64,000 bases of DNA from 66-474 sp964489055 (GTDB lineage Bacteria; Pseudomonadota; Gammaproteobacteria; Xanthomonadales; Rhodanobacteraceae), in contig CAZAXF010000002.1 of NCBI GenBank assembly GCA_964489055.1, forward strand, positions 1-64,000, read 5' to 3'. This document shows positions 7,232 to 15,483 of the stretch, in pieces (within the stretch, counting starts at the first letter, position 1; every line of letters begins with the position of its first letter). The translations under genes and the position numbers were made by a program. The notes under the pieces are model-generated. The model was not told where the DNA came from and made no database searches. It saw nothing but the letters and a program-made list of their open reading frames with translations.

Positions 7232-7405
7232 TCGATCGCTCCTGGTGTAGGAAAAGTGGCGAGCCTGGTTGGCTGCCGCGCGCAGGTGCGACTGCGGACC
7301 ATCATCGGACTCAGGCGCCAGAGAAAGTCGACCCTGACCCTGGTTTTTCCGGTTTTTGCTTGACCGCAGTTTGTCTTATCCTGGCTGGCAGGGTCGGAGA
7401 AGGTA

Positions 7406-8284
7406 ATGAGCCAAGTCGAAGCGGGCGTCGAAGGCAGGGCATGGACACGGCATGAAGTGGAACTGGTCGTGGGAGTGTACTTGCACATGCTCCGAATGCA
7501 GCTCATGGAGCAGATGCCGAACAAGGCCGAGCACAATCGACGCTTGCAAGCCATGCTTCCGGCTCGTTCGAAGGCGTCGATTGAATACAAGCACTGCAAC
7601 ATCAGTGCCGTGTTGGTCGAGCTTGGCATTCCGCCCCTTGTTGGCTACAAACCGCTATTCAATTACCAACAGTTGCTGGTGCCGATCGTTTTGGAAGCCA
7701 TCGGGAATGACGCACGTTTGGACGACGCTGCGTTGCGCCAGGTCGAAACACCTGCGGAGGTACCGTTGCTCGATTCCTTCGAGCGATTTGTGGTGGCGCG
7801 GCCCGAGGGACAAAGGCGGCCCACATACGACCGCGCGGAACAAGTGCATGATCGGCCCACCATCGTCCGCGACTATCTTCAGCGGGAGGCGCGCAACCGC
7901 TCATTGGGCTCGGCGGGCGAAGACCTGGTCATGCTCTATGAGGCACAACGGCTCCACGCAGCTGGCGCGCGCGCGTTGGCGAATCGGATCGAGCACGTTT
8001 CCCGGACGAAAGGCGATGGCGCAGGCTTCGATGTCCTGTCCTTCGAAACGGATGGGCGAGAACGCTTCATTGAAGTAAAAACAACAGCTTATGTCGCAGA
8101 GACGCCATTCTACGTGAGCCGGAACGAATTATCGTTTTCCACCGAGAAGGCGGAGAAGTTTCATTTGTATCGATTGTTCAATTTCCGCAAGCGCCCGCAG
8201 ATGTTCACGCTCCCCGGAGCGCTGGACGCAAACTGTCGGCTTGATCCGGTCTCCTATCGCGCAGAAGTCATGTCTCGCGAATAG
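7406..8284 (+). CDS. DUF3883 / PD-(D/E)XK-type nuclease protein
   Basis: This is a 292-residue protein. The C-terminal half has the DUF3883 pattern: LGSAGEDLVMLYE (E172), then GFDVLSFETDG (D209) and RFIEVKTT (E223-V-K225). The D...E-X-K arrangement is that of a PD-(D/E)XK nuclease. The N-terminal part (WTRHEVELVVGVYLHML, RSKASIEYKHCNISAVLVEL, GYKPLFNYQ) is a helical specificity or DNA-recognition region seen in HNH and DUF3883 restriction-like proteins. Such proteins are common in defence islands and are thought to cut modified or foreign DNA. It stands alone; no methylase is present nearby, so a modification-dependent or solitary role is more likely than a classical type II system. Confidence 0.75.
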   Translation: MSQVEAGVEGRAWTRHEVELVVGVYLHMLRMQLMEQMPNKAEHNRRLQAMLPARSKASIEYKHCNISAVLVELGIPPLVGYKPLFNYQQLLVPIVLEAIGNDARLDDAALRQVETPAEVPLLDSFERFVVARPEGQRRPTYDRAEQVHDRPTIVRDYLQREARNRSLGSAGEDLVMLYEAQRLHAAGARALANRIEHVSRTKGDGAGFDVLSFETDGRERFIEVKTTAYVAETPFYVSRNELSFSTEKAEKFHLYRLFNFRKRPQMFTLPGALDANCRLDPVSYRAEVMSRE

Positions 8285-8398
8285 CGCAACGCCGTCATTC
8301 GACCGCTCGTGCACCGGGACGCGAACTTGTCGACGACGTATTCGACCTTGGACCGTCGTCACGCCACAGCTTCATTGTTGTGACACGGTGGACGTTGA

Positions 8399-9616
8399 CT
8401 ACAACTGTTCGTCGAACCAGCGCTTCCAGTCCGGCACGGCCTTGGCGTAGGTGCCGCGATGGGTGGTGTCGCCGGTGGAAATGGCGACCACCTTGTCGTT
8501 GCCGGCGCCCATGGCGCGCTGGTAGTCCATGGCCATCCGGGCGACGCCGATGCTGATGGCTTCGTCCTTCTCGCCGTAGTAGTTGCGCACGGGCGTGCGG
8601 ATGACCCAGCGGTAGGCCTGGGTTCGCGCCAGCAGCCGGCCGTAGGTGGATTCGGCGAGGAACGTCGGGTTGAAGTATTCCTTGCGTATCAGTTTGTGCA
8701 GGTCCGTGGGGAACTTCGCGACATCGAACGGTTCGCGCAGGTAGGCGCGACGGGCCATGTCGTAGTACTGGTCATTGATGACCGAGTGCGCGAGTCCGGG
8801 TACGCCGTAGTAGTGCTCGAACGAGAACGCCGTCATCACGAACATGGTGCCGAGCCAGGGCGCATCGATAGCGCGCGGGAAATACAGTGCGCCCCTCAGC
8901 GCGGCATACAGGTCCGGCGGCGCGCTGGCAATCGCGGCGGCCTGCACCGGTACTCCGATCTGCTCGAGCTTTTCGAGGAACGCCATGGTGACGAAGCCGC
9001 CCTGCGACCATCCGGCGAGGAACAGCTTGGTGGGGCGCAGCTTGAGGTCGCGCAACACCGCCTTGCTGGCGCGCAGCATGTCGTAGGTCGCCTGCTGGTG
9101 GCTGGCCTTGACGAGGTAGCCCTCGGGTTCCGGGGACGTGCCCATGCCGAAGTAGTCGGCGCCGATCACGATGTAGCCCTGGCCCGCGAACTGGGCCAGC
9201 ATCAACTGCGTTTCCGGCGACTTCTCGGGGATGGATGGCACCTCATCCTTGCCGTACACCGTGCCGTGCTGGTACGAAACGACGGGGAAGGCGGTGCCCG
9301 CGGTATCCGGAACGGCGACGAGGCCGGTCGCGGTGATCGGGCGGTTCGCGCGCTCGGGAATCGCGGACTGGTAGGTCACCCGGTACAGGCGCACCGCGTT
9401 CCGGGCCGGGGTGTAGTGCACCTTGAGCTGGGCGAACTCCGGCATTTCGGTTTTCAGGATCCGGTTGAGCCGGTCCGCGTCCCAGCGGCCGATGAGCTCG
9501 TAGCTCACGCCCGAGGACACCTCGACGGCCCCGGCAGCCTGCGCCGACGCCGGCAGCGCGATGATCGCGATCGTCATGCAACAAGTGAAAATCCAGAGCT
9601 GTTTCAGTGCCTTCAT
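8399..9616 (-). CDS. Exported alpha/beta hydrolase (secretory lipase-like)
   Basis: This is a 405-residue protein with a signal peptide (residues 1-27, LWIFTCCMTIAIIALPASAQ). The nucleophile elbow is GWSQGG with S204. YYGEKDEAI supplies the likely Asp, and TTHRGTY near the end the likely His. VSYQHGTVYG (about 113-122) resembles the oxyanion-loop region of secretory lipases and fungal-type LIP family esterases. The substrate is probably an ester or lipid outside the cytoplasm. It is transcribed alone and ends just after an unassigned 110-base gap to the nuclease gene. Family is solid, substrate unknown. Confidence 0.85.
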   Translation of the reverse strand: MKALKQLWIFTCCMTIAIIALPASAQAAGAVEVSSGVSYELIGRWDADRLNRILKTEMPEFAQLKVHYTPARNAVRLYRVTYQSAIPERANRPITATGLVAVPDTAGTAFPVVSYQHGTVYGKDEVPSIPEKSPETQLMLAQFAGQGYIVIGADYFGMGTSPEPEGYLVKASHQQATYDMLRASKAVLRDLKLRPTKLFLAGWSQGGFVTMAFLEKLEQIGVPVQAAAIASAPPDLYAALRGALYFPRAIDAPWLGTMFVMTAFSFEHYYGVPGLAHSVINDQYYDMARRAYLREPFDVAKFPTDLHKLIRKEYFNPTFLAESTYGRLLARTQAYRWVIRTPVRNYYGEKDEAISIGVARMAMDYQRAMGAGNDKVVAISTGDTTHRGTYAKAVPDWKRWFDEQL

Positions 9617-9949
9617 GACGGTTGTTCCCGCTGGTTTGCAGTGGTGTCGTGACCGCGCGGGCAGCCTTTGACCACGCGGGCGCGTATGCGCTCGTGGTCG
9701 GCTGGTTTCCGCAGGCGGCCCCCGGTGCGGATGTTACCCAACGTCGAGCGTGCGCGACCGGGACGGGCGTCACCTTCCGGGGCCGCAGGATGCAACAATT
9801 CGTGTCGCGGTGACGGTGCTCGGCATGGCTGTCGGGTTGAATGCGACAGGCTGGGCGGCGGCGGCTGCCTTGGCGGCATGTTCCGACCGTGCCTGGACAG
9901 GCGCGACGTGCCGGAGGCCGAATCCGCCGGCCCGCGGCATGCTAGACGG
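9617..9949. other. Intergenic, no gene recognised
   Basis: This is GC-rich sequence between the divergently placed hydrolase start and the DUF6164 relic. Several overlapping open frames exist on both strands, but none has family-like sequence or a ribosome-binding site. Confidence 0.5.
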
Positions 9950-10235
9950 GAGGCGGATCCCGTACTTCGAACCGCGGCCGGTTCCCGGCGGATTTCGGCC
10001 AGCGGAATGCGGGTGAGCGAAGACGCGGGCTTCGCGGGCGCGAAGCGCGCACGGGATGACGACGAGCGGAAGCGCGGCGTGCGGGTGCGCGCCGGATAGG
10101 CCGCGGCTCGGCGCGGGCGTGGCAGAAACCTTCGTCCGCATGCTGCGTGCTGAGCCATTGCGCGTCGCGCTGGTCTTGCCGGACATTCTGATTGCGTTGG
10201 GCCGGCTGGGCTCCTGGTCAGCCTGCTGCGGGGCT
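9950..10235 (+). pseudogene. Ruined third copy of the DUF6164-like gene
   Basis: The DNA aligns along its length with the intact gene at 12171. Matching stretches include actcgaaccgcggccggt-type sequence for the YYETRPGP region, gggcgcgaagcgcgcacggg for the AAKRALD region, and ttgcgcgtcgcgctggtct for the PLRVALAL region. Many indels break the frame, and the first third is missing. It is a relic of duplication, transcribed if at all without product. Confidence 0.65.
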
Positions 10236-10281
10236 GGGGAAACGCGCCGCGGCTGTCGACTCGCGTGGATCGGTTGTCGAA

Positions 10282-10572
10282 TCAGGCTGCGATCCGTTCG
10301 ATGCGCGTGATGTCCTTGCCAAGCGCGCGATGGGCTTCTTCCAGGTCGTGGTCCGCCTGCAAGCCGAGCCAGAACCGCTCGGTGGTGCCCAGTGCAGCGG
10401 CGAGGCGCACGGCAGTATCGGCACTGACGCCACGCTTGCCCAGCACGATTTCGTTGATGCGGCGCGGCGGCACGCCGGCGGCGCGCGCCAAGGCATTCTG
10501 GCTGATGCCGAGCGGCTTCAGGAATTCCTCCAGCAGCACTTCGCCGGGATGGATATTGGGCAGGGTCTTCAT
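10282..10572 (-). CDS. higA: HigA family addiction-module antitoxin
   Basis: This is a 96-residue protein starting MKTLPNIHPGEVLLEEFLKP, the signature opening of HigA antitoxins. It is followed by the helix-turn-helix ISQNALARAAGVPPRRINEI and the typical GTTERFWLGLQADHDLEEA. It would bind its own operator and neutralise a HigB ribosome-dependent mRNA interferase. The upstream partner is only a 37-codon remnant, so the antitoxin appears orphaned. The start is set by the HigA N-terminus; a longer frame upstream is the non-coding shadow of the HigB stub. Confidence 0.9.
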   Translation of the reverse strand: MKTLPNIHPGEVLLEEFLKPLGISQNALARAAGVPPRRINEIVLGKRGVSADTAVRLAAALGTTERFWLGLQADHDLEEAHRALGKDITRIERIAA

Positions 10573-10586
10573 GTCGTCCTCGATGG

Positions 10587-10700
10587 TCAGTGGTAATCGA
10601 CGATCTCCACGTCGAGCGCATCGCCATCCTCGATCGACAGCAAGTATGCCATTGATCGTTTCAGCGCCTCCGCTGTCTTGACATTCGGCAGGCCCGTCAT
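10587..10700 (-). pseudogene. Stub of a HigB toxin gene
   Basis: The 37 codons ending LLSIEDGDALDVEIVDYH match the C-terminal end of HigB toxins (usually FEDGDAYDVDYEDYH). The catalytic N-terminal two thirds are gone and are replaced directly by the end of the M48 protease gene. The spacing to higA (14 bases) is normal for a higBA operon, so the deletion removed most of the toxin only. Confidence 0.7.
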
Positions 10701-12041
10701 TCACCGCGCCCCCACCGGCGCAGTCGCCGCGCCGCTGCGCACCACGGGATCGTCCAGGTTTTCCGCCTTCCAGACCATCGCGCGGTGGATGCGTTGCCAG
10801 CCGCTGGGGTGGTCGTAGAAGATGAATTCCTCGACCGGGCCGGGGTGCATCTTGCGGTATTCGGACAGTTGCACGGCGGCCTGCGCGAAACCATCAGGTT
10901 CACGCGCGGCGTTCAGGCCGAAGGCGTCGGCCTCGGCTTCCATGGTGCGGGTGATGGTGTTGGTCACCGGCGTCATCACGAACAGGAAGATCGCGAACAG
11001 TGCGGCGAGCAGGGGCAGGCCGGCCACGTCGCCGACGCCGCGCAGTTGCCAACGCTCGCCCCAGCGCCGCTGGGCCCAGCCGAATCCCCAGCGCACGAAG
11101 GCGAAGGCCAGCACGATGATGATGCCGAAGAACACGATGCCCTTGTAGACGTGGTTCAGCACGTAGTGGCCCATCTCGTGGCCCAGGACGGCCTTGACCT
11201 CTGCCGGCGAGCCGCGGTTGAGCAGGTTGTCGTTGAGGCTGATGCGGGTGGTGCCGAACATGCCGCTGACGTTGGCGCTGATGCGCTTGCTCTGGCGCGA
11301 GGCGTCGAACTGGTACACGTTGGTGGCGGGAATGCCGTTGGCGCGCGCCATCGACAGCACCTCGGCCTTCAGCGGCGTGTCGGGCAGGGGCTTGTAGGTG
11401 TTGAACAGCGGCGCGATGTAGACCGGCGCGATGGTGGCGATGAACATCATGAACACCAGCGCGACGCCGGCACCCCACAACCACCAGGTCCGCGTGGCCT
11501 TGCGGATCACCGCATAGATGATCACCAGCGCGATACTGCCGAGGATCAGGCCCACCAGCAACGCCTTGGCCTGCTCGCCGAACCAGCCGGGCAGGCTCAG
11601 GTTGGAAAGCCCGTACTGGTGCTCGCGGAAATAACCTTCGTACAGATTCCACGGCAGGGTCAGCAGGGCGGTCAGCACGATGTACTGGATGGCATAGATT
11701 GCCGTCTGCAGCCAGCGCCAGCGCGTGAGGCGTTCGGCGAGGTTTCGCATGCGCGCGGACAGCCGGGTGCCGAGCAGCAGCCACGCCACGCCCAGCGCGA
11801 CCAGCAGATCCCACAGGATCAGCCAGTAGCCGCCCTCGAAATACGCGTCGGATCGAGCGCGTTGCGCGGGCGAGAGTTCGGCCATGTAGGCATTCGTTGC
11901 CGCATCGACATCGAAGTGTGCCGCCGGGGCCGCCGCGGTTTGTGTTTGTGGTGATGGCGCGGGCGAAGCCTGTGGCGTCTGCGCCGAGGCCGTACCCACG
12001 ACAAGGAACGCGAGCAGCAACCAGCCGATCAGTGTTTTCAT
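10701..12041 (-). CDS. M48 family integral-membrane metalloprotease (Ste24-like)
   Basis: This is a 446-residue protein. After a signal peptide (1-20) and a Pro/Ala/Gln-rich stretch come several membrane helices (about 72-92, 115-130, 160-180, 186-212, 301-318 and 335-355). The catalytic HEMGH is at 288-292, and the third zinc ligand lies in RTMEAEADAFGL. This is the CAAX-protease-like M48 layout of membrane-protein quality-control enzymes. The ATG at 12041 is preferred because it begins the signal peptide; an ATG four codons upstream is the alternative. The stop abuts the HigB stub. A degraded copy of this gene's 5' end lies near 14640-14775. Confidence 0.9.
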   Translation of the reverse strand: MKTLIGWLLLAFLVVGTASAQTPQASPAPSPQTQTAAAPAAHFDVDAATNAYMAELSPAQRARSDAYFEGGYWLILWDLLVALGVAWLLLGTRLSARMRNLAERLTRWRWLQTAIYAIQYIVLTALLTLPWNLYEGYFREHQYGLSNLSLPGWFGEQAKALLVGLILGSIALVIIYAVIRKATRTWWLWGAGVALVFMMFIATIAPVYIAPLFNTYKPLPDTPLKAEVLSMARANGIPATNVYQFDASRQSKRISANVSGMFGTTRISLNDNLLNRGSPAEVKAVLGHEMGHYVLNHVYKGIVFFGIIIVLAFAFVRWGFGWAQRRWGERWQLRGVGDVAGLPLLAALFAIFLFVMTPVTNTITRTMEAEADAFGLNAAREPDGFAQAAVQLSEYRKMHPGPVEEFIFYDHPSGWQRIHRAMVWKAENLDDPVVRSGAATAPVGAR

Positions 12042-12170
12042 GGAAGTCCCCATGCCCCGGAAGGAGGCCAATCTACCCGAATTCAAGGACGAACGGTGGC
12101 GGGGCTTGCCTGCGGGTAGGCCACTGATCCATGGCATGTGGAAACGGGCCGGGCCCGCTACCATCGCCCC

Positions 12171-12536
12171 ATGTCCAGGCTGCTCCTGAACCTGCGTCAC
12201 GTGCCCGATGACGAGGCCGACGACGTGCGGGCGCTGCTCGAGGAGAAGGGCATCGCGTACTACGAAACCCGGCCGGGGCCGTGGGGGATTTCAGCCGGTG
12301 GAATCTGGGTGAAGGACGACGCGGAATTCGCCGCGGCCAAGCGCGCGCTGGATGACTACGAGCAGGCGCGCAGCGCCCGCGTCCGGGCGGAATATGCCGG
12401 GGCCAGGCGCGCCGGCACCGCGGCGACGTTCATCGACGTCGTGCGATCGGACCCGTTGCGCGTCGCGCTGGCGCTGCTGGGCATACTCGTCGCGCTGGCC
12501 CTGGTGGCGCTGCCGGTGGTCCTGCTGCACGGGTGA
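12171..12536 (+). CDS. DUF6164-like membrane-tailed protein, copy 1
   Basis: This is a 121-residue protein, MSRLLLNLRHVPDDEADDVR and so on, with ISAGGIWVKDDAEFAAAKRA in the middle and a single C-terminal membrane helix (about 95-119). The family, as I recall it, is typical of Xanthomonadales and has no known function. The first 75 residues resemble a ferredoxin-like fold as in DUF2007. An almost identical gene with its upstream region is present at 15121, and a ruined copy at 9950. The upstream 110 bases are also duplicated, so both intact copies probably share regulation. Confidence 0.75.
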   Translation: MSRLLLNLRHVPDDEADDVRALLEEKGIAYYETRPGPWGISAGGIWVKDDAEFAAAKRALDDYEQARSARVRAEYAGARRAGTAATFIDVVRSDPLRVALALLGILVALALVALPVVLLHG

Positions 12537-12589
12537 AGGATCCGGACGCGGCCCGGACCCGACGGGCGGCTGTCGCCCGCTCAGTGTTC

Positions 12590-12680
12590 GCGCTTGACCC
12601 ACACCGGCGCGTGGTCGCTGGTGCGCTCCCGGCCGCGCATGCACCGCCGGTATCGCCAGTCGAGCGCTTCCCGGTCAGCG
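12590..12680 (-). pseudogene. 3'-end fragment of an exonuclease III-like (xthA) gene, copy A
   Basis: The minus strand reads LDWRYRRCMRGRERTSDHAP followed by VWVKREH and stop. The SDHAPVWV ending is the characteristic C-terminus of exonuclease III/AP-endonuclease family proteins (catalytic Asp-His). No upstream coding sequence remains, because the ABC permease gene ends here. A second fragment is at 14515-14605. Confidence 0.6.
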
Positions 12681-13442
12681 GTTGTCGCGCCGCAGGAAGT
12701 CGTGCAGACCGAGCGCTGCCACCAGCGCGCCCCCGAACAGGCCGAGGCCGATCGCGATGGATGCATTGTTTCCCGTCTCGCTGAATGCCTGCAGCGGCAT
12801 GGACCAGGGATAGAACATGCCGTAGGAGTCCGAGCGCCCCAGGATGAACCCGATCATTGTCGCGACGATTCCGACGGACACGGCCACCGTGAAGCTTTTC
12901 CAACGCAGCGCGATCCACATCTGCAGCGAGGTCATCAACAGGCATGCAATGAAGCTGCCGATGACCGGGACGACCAGCGGTGCAAGGACGGGCATTCCGG
13001 CGATGCCAAGGGCGGGCGCCACCCATTCCAGGGCCCATCCAGAAAGCGGCACCAATGCGAACAGGATCAGGTAGGCGCACGCCACCATCAGCGTCGCCAC
13101 GGTTGCCTTGCCGAGATAGTGCGCACGGCGTGGCACGGGCAGCGCCTCCAGGTGCTTCCATTGCCCGTTGTTGTGTTCGAGCCCCGCGAGCAGCGCCGTT
13201 TCCAGCGTGACGAACAGCGGCAGCATCAACAGGCACCACAGTCCGAACACGCTCTCGCCGAGCGAGTGCCACGCCGCGGCCGGAGGGGCGGCGGGACCCG
13301 GCGGCATGCGGCGCGCGACGAACGCGAACTGCAGCACCGTCAGCACAGCGATCGCCAGCGGCGACAACACCACCATCCTCAATGCCAGCGTATGCCTCAG
13401 CTTGAGGCTTTCTGCCCGCAGGGCGCGCCACCAGGCCATCAC
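12675..13442 (-). CDS. ABC-2 type transporter permease
   Basis: This is a 255-residue protein with about six membrane helices (for example residues 22-45, 65-85, 105-130, 145-170 and 225-245). It begins MAWWRALRAESLKLRHTLAL, the usual start of ABC-2 permeases of the lantibiotic-immunity/export type. Its start overlaps the stop of the ATPase gene by four bases, so the two form one exporter. The substrate is unknown; such pairs often confer resistance to peptide antibiotics. Confidence 0.85.
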   Translation of the reverse strand: MMAWWRALRAESLKLRHTLALRMVVLSPLAIAVLTVLQFAFVARRMPPGPAAPPAAAWHSLGESVFGLWCLLMLPLFVTLETALLAGLEHNNGQWKHLEALPVPRRAHYLGKATVATLMVACAYLILFALVPLSGWALEWVAPALGIAGMPVLAPLVVPVIGSFIACLLMTSLQMWIALRWKSFTVAVSVGIVATMIGFILGRSDSYGMFYPWSMPLQAFSETGNNASIAIGLGLFGGALVAALGLHDFLRRDNR

Positions 13443-14362
13443 GATGCCTCCCGGGTCGGTTCTGCAAGGGGGCTCGTCAGGCCCAGGAACATCTCTTCGA
13501 GCGAGCGTTTCCTGCGAGCCAGGTGAAAGACGTTGTGCCCGCGTTCGATGAGCAGCCGGTTGAGTGCATCGTCGGATCTGCGCGTGTCGGCGATGCGCAC
13601 GGTGCGCGGATCAACGAGCTGCGGCGATTCACCCGCGCGGCGCAGGTCGGCGCATGCGGCGGCGCCATCGATGCAGCCGATCTCGAGCGGGGGCCGCGAC
13701 TTCGCGCGCAATACCGCGAGCGGCCCCTGGAACAGCAATTTCCCGGCGCCGATGACCCCGACATGCGAGGCGACCTGCTCGATCTCGGTCAGGAGGTGGC
13801 TGGACAGGAACACGGTCAGCCCCAGCTCGCGCGCCATGTGCCTGATGAACCGCCTGATCGATGCGATCCCGGCGGGATCGAGCCCGTTGGTGGGCTCATC
13901 GAGGATCAGCAGGCGCGGGCGGTTGAGCAGCGCCAGCGCGATCCCGAGCCGCTGGCGCATGCCCATGGAAAACGTGGCCACCCGGCGATCGGCGTCCGCG
14001 GTCAGCTCGACCCGTGCGAGCACCTCGTCGATACGCGCGCGAGGCACGCCAAGCAGCCTGCGCGTCACGTCGAGGTTGTCGCGCGCACTGAGGTGCGGAT
14101 AGAGCGACGGGCTTTCGACCAGCGCACCGACCGTGGCGAGCGGCTTGCGGTGCGAGCGGTCGAGCCGCTCGCCGAACAGCCGGACCTCTCCGGCGTCCGG
14201 ACGCAACAGACCCAGGATCAGTCGGATCGTCGTGGTCTTGCCGGCACCGTTGGGGCCCAGGAATCCGTAGATACTGCCTTCGGGGACGTCGAGGTCGATG
14301 CCGTGCACGCCTTTGCCGGCGGCCAGGGTGCGGGCCAGGCCCTCGGTTTGAATGGCGGACAT
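13439..14362 (-). CDS. ABC transporter ATP-binding protein
   Basis: This is a 307-residue protein. Walker A is GPNGAGKTTT (about residues 36-45), the signature is FSMGMRQRLGIALAL, and Walker B is RLLILDEPTNGLDPAG, followed by the H-loop SSHLL. The C-terminal 85 residues form the extra domain seen in ABC-2 exporters of the BcrA/CcmA type. It is the first gene of the two-gene operon with the permease at 12675 (ATGA overlap). Confidence 0.92.
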   Translation of the reverse strand: MSAIQTEGLARTLAAGKGVHGIDLDVPEGSIYGFLGPNGAGKTTTIRLILGLLRPDAGEVRLFGERLDRSHRKPLATVGALVESPSLYPHLSARDNLDVTRRLLGVPRARIDEVLARVELTADADRRVATFSMGMRQRLGIALALLNRPRLLILDEPTNGLDPAGIASIRRFIRHMARELGLTVFLSSHLLTEIEQVASHVGVIGAGKLLFQGPLAVLRAKSRPPLEIGCIDGAAACADLRRAGESPQLVDPRTVRIADTRRSDDALNRLLIERGHNVFHLARRKRSLEEMFLGLTSPLAEPTREAS

Positions 14363-14514
14363 GTCGATACGGGCTTGTTTGGTTCGGGGCCGGAAAATGT
14401 ATCAGGCGACGCCGTCGCGGAACTCGCCCACACGGCACCCTGACTTCCGACATGGTGCGGCGAAATGCGGTTGGACGGTCGGACTCGAATTCGGATCAAG
14501 CGTCCTCGCCGGCG

Positions 14515-14605
14515 GTCGCGGTACATTGAGCGTGACCCACACCGGCGCGTGGTCGCTGGTGTGGTCCCGGGCGTGCACGTCGCGGTCGACGCCGGCTGAC
14601 CGCAG
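14515..14605 (-). pseudogene. 3'-end fragment of an exonuclease III-like gene, copy B
   Basis: The DNA cgtgacccacaccggcgcgt, continuing ggtcgctggtg, is identical over about 29 bases to copy A near 12595. The minus strand reads HTSDHAPVWVTLNV. It diverges on both sides, so it is a relic of a duplicated block. Confidence 0.55.
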
Positions 14606-14639
14606 GCACGGTGCCGCGGCGTCGACATTGCAGTGCGTC

Positions 14640-14775
14640 GCCCGGGACGTGGTGGTTTGCGCTTGTGGTGGCGGCACGGAAGTGGCCTGCGGCGCTTGTG
14701 CCGAGGCCGTACCCGCGACAAGGACCGCGAGCAGCAGCCAGCCGATCGGTGTTTCCCCGGAAGTCCCCCACCTGA
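14640..14775 (-). pseudogene. Degraded copy of the M48 protease gene 5' end
   Basis: The sequence ccgaggccgtacccgcgaca, continuing through cgagcagcagccagccgatc to ggaagtcccc, matches 11976-12050, the signal-peptide region of the M48 gene and its leader. The ATG has become an unusable sequence (gtttccccgg in place of gttttcatgg). Only the first 35 or so codons are represented. Confidence 0.7.
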
Positions 14776-14825
14776 TTAGGGCGTTTCCTCAGCCACGTTG
14801 GCGTTGCGATGCACTCTCTACTTCA

Positions 14826-14938
14826 GTCATTCCGGGGCCATCGCCGGTTTCATCGGCGATGGAACCCGGAATCCAGCTCTCAGCAGTCAATGCGAAGAGC
14901 TGGATTCCGGGTTCTCCCTCCGGGAGCCCCGGAATGAC
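14826..14938. repeat. Long palindromic REP (GTCATTCCGG family)
   Basis: The left arm gtcattccgggg, cccggaatccagctct is mirrored by agagctggattccgggtt and ccccggaatgac. The result is a nested cruciform-type element of about 113 bases. Shorter relatives occur near 868, 27619 and 29907. Confidence 0.75.
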
Positions 14939-15120
14939 GAACTTGGTGAGTATCATGCCAACATCAACGGGCTGAGAAACAGCCCTGATCAGGAGTCCCC
15001 ATCTTCCGGAAGAAGGCCAATCCACCCGAATTTCACGACGAACGACGGCCGGACTTGCCTGCCACGTCGGCCCCTGTCCGATGGCATGTGGAAACTGCCG
15101 GGGCCCGCTACCATCGCCCC

Positions 15121-15483
15121 ATGTCCAGACTGCTCCTGAACCTGCGCCACGTGCCTGATGACGAGGCCGATGACGTGCGGGCGCTGCTCGAGGAGAAGGG
15201 CATCGCGTTCTATGAGACCACGCCGAGCCCCTTCGGCATTTCGGCCGGTGGCATCTGGGTGCAAAACGACGCGGATTTCGCGGAGGCCAAGCGCGCGTTC
15301 GATGACTACGAACAGCAGCGCAGCGCCCGCGTCCGTGCCGAGTACGCCGAGGCCAGGCGGGCGGGCACGGCGCAGACGTTCCTCGGCGTCCTTCGGGAGG
15401 ACCCGTTGCACGTCGTGATGACCTTGCTGGGCATACTCATCGTGCTGGGCGTGGTGGCGCTTCCGTTCATCCTGTTGTTGTAG
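15121..15483 (+). CDS. DUF6164-like membrane-tailed protein, copy 2
   Basis: This is a 120-residue paralogue of the protein at 12171: MSRLLLNLRHVPDDEADDVR is identical, and later residues are mostly conserved (ISAGGIWVQNDADFAEAKRA), with a C-terminal membrane helix at about 95-119. The 130 bases before the ATG are also a copy of the leader of copy 1. Both genes remain intact while a third copy has decayed, so the duplication is not simply waste. Function unknown. Confidence 0.75.
   Translation: MSRLLLNLRHVPDDEADDVRALLEEKGIAFYETTPSPFGISAGGIWVQNDADFAEAKRAFDDYEQQRSARVRAEYAEARRAGTAQTFLGVLREDPLHVVMTLLGILIVLGVVALPFILLL

Larger units (their letters stand above)
14363..15120. other. Intergenic patchwork of gene fragments and a REP palindrome
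   Basis: The stretch holds an xthA-like 3' fragment (about 14515-14605, minus strand), a fragment of the M48 protease 5' end (about 14640-14775, minus strand), a long palindromic REP (14826-14938) and a copy of the leader of the DUF6164-like gene (about 14990-15120). No complete gene is present. Confidence 0.7.

Noticed and set aside
8459..9652. A 397-codon open frame on the plus strand opposite the alpha/beta hydrolase gene.
   Set aside because: It is the antisense shadow of a well-supported exported hydrolase. The product is low-complexity (Val/Gly/Arg/Ala) and has no family pattern or ribosome-binding site.
9668..10099. A 143-codon plus-strand open frame between the hydrolase and the higA gene.
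   Set aside because: The end of the frame overlaps the DUF6164 relic but in no consistent frame. There is no ribosome-binding site and the start of the frame is not protein-like.
10785..11954. A 389-codon open frame on the plus strand opposite the M48 protease gene.
   Set aside because: Its product is repetitive His/Gln/Gly/Val-rich sequence typical of antisense frames in GC-rich genes. The opposite strand has an intact HEMGH protease.
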